Shown here in pieces: positions 61,829 to 64,000 of a stretch of DNA of 64,000 nucleotides (within the stretch, counting starts at the first letter, position 1; every line of letters starts with the position of its first letter). The stretch spans positions 12,802 through 76,801 of the forward strand of contig JBNKCG010000094.1 of assembly GCA_050287605.1 (NCBI GenBank), given 5' to 3'. The notes beneath the pieces were generated by a model. It had not been told where the DNA came from. It saw only the letters and a program-made list of their open reading frames with translations, and made no database searches. Source of the DNA: QQUJ01 sp050287605 (GTDB lineage: Bacteria; Pseudomonadota; Gammaproteobacteria; QQUJ01). A program made the translations under genes and the position numbers.

Positions 61829-62442
61829 TACGCGCCTCCCTGTTCGATCCCTCGCAACACCAGAGCCAGAAAATTGTCGGTCCAGCCGCGCACGTCCAGC
61901 GACTGGTCGAACCAGTACTGCAGCATCATCCCGTCCAGCCCACCCACCAGCCAGCCGGCGACGGCCTGCTCGTCCACATCGGCGCGGAATTCGCCGTTCG
62001 CCTTGCCGGTCGCCACCAGATCGGCGGTCATGCCGCGAAACTCGCGGTAGAGCGCCTCCATCACCACCGCGAAGCGTTCGCGCGCCGGTCCCGAGCTGGC
62101 GGCCGCCCACAACTCCAGGGTGAGGGGGAAGAGTTCGATGTGTTCGCGCAGCGACTCGACGACCATCGTGAGGCAAGCGATCAACTTGTCGTGGGCCGAG
62201 ACCTGCGCCGCCATGACCGCCGCGCACTCCGCCACCAGCTCCGCCTGATAGGCCTGGAAGGTGGCGTAGAACAGCGCCTCTTTGTTCTCGAAGTAGCCGT
62301 ACACCGTTCCCTTGCTGACGCCCGCCGCGGCCGCGATGTCGTCGATCAACGCCCCCTTAAAGCCGTGGCGGGCGAACACCTCGGTAGCGGCCTGGGTAAT
62401 CCGGTCCCGCATCTCCTGCTTGTCGACGATCTTGGGGGCCAT
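61828..62442 (-). CDS. TetR-family regulator of cassette B
   Basis: The 204-residue regulator has an N-terminal helix-turn-helix (about 10-55: ITQAATEVFARHGFKGALIDDIAAAAGVSKGTVYGYFENKEALF) and an all-helical ligand domain ending WFDQSLDVRGWTDNFLALVLRG. It is the first gene of the cassette B operon and has a palindromic operator 26 bases upstream of its own start, so autorepression and induction by the transported compound are likely. Confidence 0.94.
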   Translation of the reverse strand: MAPKIVDKQEMRDRITQAATEVFARHGFKGALIDDIAAAAGVSKGTVYGYFENKEALFYATFQAYQAELVAECAAVMAAQVSAHDKLIACLTMVVESLREHIELFPLTLELWAAASSGPARERFAVVMEALYREFRGMTADLVATGKANGEFRADVDEQAVAGWLVGGLDGMMLQYWFDQSLDVRGWTDNFLALVLRGIEQGGA

Positions 62443-62467
62443 AGAGAATCCGATTGGCAGCTAATAT

Positions 62468-62485
62468 TGACCGACTGGTCAGTCA
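62468..62485 (-). promoter_or_regulatory. TetR-type palindromic operator of cassette B
   Basis: On the minus strand the site reads TGACTGACCAGTCGGTCA, containing overlapping inverted repeats (GACTG/CAGTC and TGACC/GGTCA). It is the classical shape of operators next to AcrR/TetR genes and lies 26 bases upstream of the regulator's start codon. Confidence 0.8.
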
Positions 62486-62810
62486 TTATCCGCGCCCATG
62501 TGTGCGTGTCGACCCTTGCGCACCACACCCGCACTTCACCCAACCGCCATCGCCGTACAACAGGCTACCGGTAAACAGGGGCCATGGACGGGCTCAGCCA
62601 CCTCGCCCGGGCAGCCATCCCAACATCAATTCCCGCCTCGGAACCAGCAGAACCCGAACGGCTCTTGGACGCGTCGATCGATCTGCGCGCCACCACGATC
62701 GACGGCGCACCCACCCGGTTCGGCGCTTATGAGAGTAGTCTTCCAGACGGATCGTTCACTTCCTGCGACCAAAGTCTGGCGCCCCGTTACGGGCGCCTCA
62801 CCGGTAGCGG
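62486..62810. other. Spacer between cassette B operator and LysE gene
   Basis: No gene recognised in 325 bases. A 7-bp stem-loop GGCGCCC-CGTTAC-GGGCGCC (62778-62797) lies just after the LysE stop on the minus strand and may end that transcript, although no T-run follows. Confidence 0.45.
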
Positions 62811-63425
62811 TCAGCTACGTGCCGCGAGCACCGCACCGGTAGCGATCATCACACTGCCGGCGCCGCGGTTGAGCGCCCGTTCTGCGCGCGCGCTGGTGAA
62901 GAGTCGGCGCGCCCGGTCGGCGGCGTAGGCGTAGCCCATCAGTACCGCACCCAGCACTACCGAGACGATGCCGGCCGCAGCGGCGATATCGGCGCCGTCC
63001 AGCCGGTGCAGATCGAGAAAGGTGGGCAGAAACCCGAGATAGAAAAGGATCACCTTGGGATTGCCCAGAGTGATCACCAGGCCGCTGGTGTAGTTGGCGC
63101 GCCACGACAGTTCGCGCACACCCTTGAGGTGTGCCGGTACCGGCGGCGCCGTCCACAGCTTCAACCCCAGCCACATCAGGTACGCGGCGCCGGCGTATTT
63201 GACGAACGTGAACAGACCGCCGAGCAGCTCGGCGATCGCGCTCAGACCAAAGATCGCCAACAGCAGAAACAGCAGATCCCCCGTCACGATGCCCAGCACC
63301 ACCACCGCCGCGTGCCCAACACCCGACGCCAGGGCGCGCGCCACGGTGGCGAACACGCCGGGGCCCGGCGTGACGGCGAGCAGCAACATGGCACCCGCCA
63401 AACCCAACGCGCTGAGTACGGTCAC
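62811..63425 (-). CDS. LysE/RhtB-family amino-acid exporter
   Basis: The 204-residue inner-membrane protein has six hydrophobic helices and the LysE-type start LAGAMLLLAVTPGPGVFATVARALASGVGHA, with the conserved TPGPG motif. GNPKVILFYLGFLPTF is the second family signature. RhtB relatives export amino acids or metabolites by proton antiport. Start GTG 63425 is used because GGAG lies 7 bases upstream; it follows the cupin gene stop by 4 bases, so the two are one transcript. Confidence 0.92.
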   Translation of the reverse strand: MTVLSALGLAGAMLLLAVTPGPGVFATVARALASGVGHAAVVVLGIVTGDLLFLLLAIFGLSAIAELLGGLFTFVKYAGAAYLMWLGLKLWTAPPVPAHLKGVRELSWRANYTSGLVITLGNPKVILFYLGFLPTFLDLHRLDGADIAAAAGIVSVVLGAVLMGYAYAADRARRLFTSARAERALNRGAGSVMIATGAVLAARS

Positions 63426-63429
63426 GGTT

Positions 63430-63930
63430 TCACTCCGGTTTGGGCGGCGCGTTCCTGCCACGCGGTGGCGCCACGATAGCGTCGATATCCACCAGATCCC
63501 AAGCGCCGCTGTTGCGGTAGAGCCGCTTGCCGAGGTTGGGGTAATCGGCCATGTCCTGTTCCAGGCGCTGCCCCATCACCAGACAGACGAGCGTTTCGTC
63601 GCCGTCGTTGACGATGTTGTGCGCCGCTGTGGCACGCGGGAGGCCGACGAAATCACCCGGGCCCAGCGCGAACCGCTCCCCCTCGATGATGGCCGTCGCG
63701 GTACCGGAGAGCACGTAGACGCACTCCTCCTCGTAGTAGTGCTTGTGGTACTCGGTCGTATCCTTCCCCGGCTCCACGTAGATGAGGTGCACGCCGATAC
63801 GACTCAGACCGACGGCATCGCCCAGCGACTTGTTGATGCGCACAGCGTTGGGGTTCAGGAAATGCGTCTTCGCCTCCCCCGCCATCTTTTCAATCTGCTC
63901 CGCCTTCAACAGCAGGTGCGACGGCTCCAT
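63430..63930 (-). CDS. Cupin-domain protein
   Basis: The 166-residue protein has one cupin barrel: GVHLIYVEPGKDTTEYHKHYYEEECVYVLSGTATAIIEG supplies two His and a Glu (metal ligands), and the second motif GPGDFVGLPRATAAHNIVN adds the third His. No enzyme can be named. It is coupled to the LysE exporter 4 bases downstream. The ATG at 63930 begins MEPSHLLLKAEQI; upstream bases up to the window end show no further gene. Confidence 0.85.
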   Translation of the reverse strand: MEPSHLLLKAEQIEKMAGEAKTHFLNPNAVRINKSLGDAVGLSRIGVHLIYVEPGKDTTEYHKHYYEEECVYVLSGTATAIIEGERFALGPGDFVGLPRATAAHNIVNDGDETLVCLVMGQRLEQDMADYPNLGKRLYRNSGAWDLVDIDAIVAPPRGRNAPPKPE

Positions 63931-64000
63931 GGAATCGCCCTTACGAATCGCGGTGAATGGCAAACGGTCCAAACGCCTGGCAGGTGGGCATCAACTGCAC

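Noticed and set aside
60005..62050. A 681-residue open frame on the plus strand.
   Set aside because: Antisense to the cassette B permease and LolA-like genes, with arginine- and histidine-rich low-complexity translation. Not a gene.
1..64000. CRISPR arrays, tRNA, rRNA and insertion sequences.
   Set aside because: No regularly spaced repeats, no tRNA T-loop plus acceptor stem combination, and no transposase-like product was seen.

Overview
The window is a 64 kb piece of a high-GC bacterial chromosome with dense, mostly operonic genes. Everything points to a gammaproteobacterium, probably a sulfur-oxidising member of the Chromatiales or a relative (inference). The conserved block glyA-nrdR-ribD-ribE-ribBA-ribH-nusB-thiL-pgpA is a gammaproteobacterial housekeeping arrangement. 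A three-gene molybdoenzyme without a Tat signal matches the cytoplasmic sulfite:quinone oxidoreductase SoeABC of purple sulfur bacteria. Slp lipoproteins, a bactofilin, a Ycf46-like AAA ATPase and many envelope proteins fit the same picture. I saw no rRNA, tRNA, CRISPR array, intact insertion sequence or phage gene.

Layout. 0.1-4.6 kb: an SH3/coiled-coil membrane protein, a large Sel1-repeat protein, two tandem Slp lipoproteins and a MazG-like pyrophosphohydrolase. 4.6-5.8 kb: a decayed islet holding a WYL-type regulator that has lost its WYL half and an MntA/HepT toxin-antitoxin pair whose HepT is broken while MntA is intact. 5.9-13.1 kb: riboflavin, thiamine, phospholipid and one-carbon housekeeping genes. 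13.3-18.8 kb: HDAC-like deacetylase, an ACT/V4R-like protein, a cation diffusion facilitator, a Ycf46-like ATPase and an AT-richer YdcF-like gene. 18.8-25.1 kb: a seven-gene coupled operon (cassette A) encoding a secreted repeat protein, an ABC ATPase, an FtsX-type permease, a LolA-like periplasmic protein, an outer-membrane barrel and a LytS/LytTR two-component system. 25.6-32.2 kb: bactofilin with a methyltransferase-like partner, an SDR, a Crp/Fnr regulator, RecQ and two exported proteins that share a C-terminal domain.

32.3-36.9 kb: soeCBA on the minus strand. 37.3-41.2 kb: Spy/CpxP-like protein, isoprenylcysteine-type methyltransferase, OmpR-type regulator, CpxA-like kinase and an ankyrin protein. 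41.3-45.9 kb: PhzF, a DUF1127 protein, a MocR regulator and an FMN glutamate-synthase-like enzyme. 45.9-50.7 kb: an HtrA/DegP protease with its own two-component system; the kinase has lost its stop codon and runs antisense through a DUF202 gene. 50.9-56.2 kb: DUF4863, MaoC, a PAS chemoreceptor, alanine dehydrogenase and a secreted protein. 56.7-62.4 kb: cassette B, built like cassette A (TetR, LolA-like protein, two FtsX-type permeases, ATPase, outer-membrane barrel). 62.8-63.9 kb: a LysE exporter and a cupin.

How it fits together. Envelope maintenance is the dominant theme: three two-component systems sit beside envelope chaperones, proteases or exporters. The most interesting signal is the repeated association, in two independently regulated operons 32 kb apart, of an FtsX-type ABC transporter with a LolA-like carrier and a beta-barrel. 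I read this as a possible trans-envelope route for a lipid or lipophilic cargo, parallel to but distinct from the Lol lipoprotein pathway. The cargo cannot be read from the sequence.
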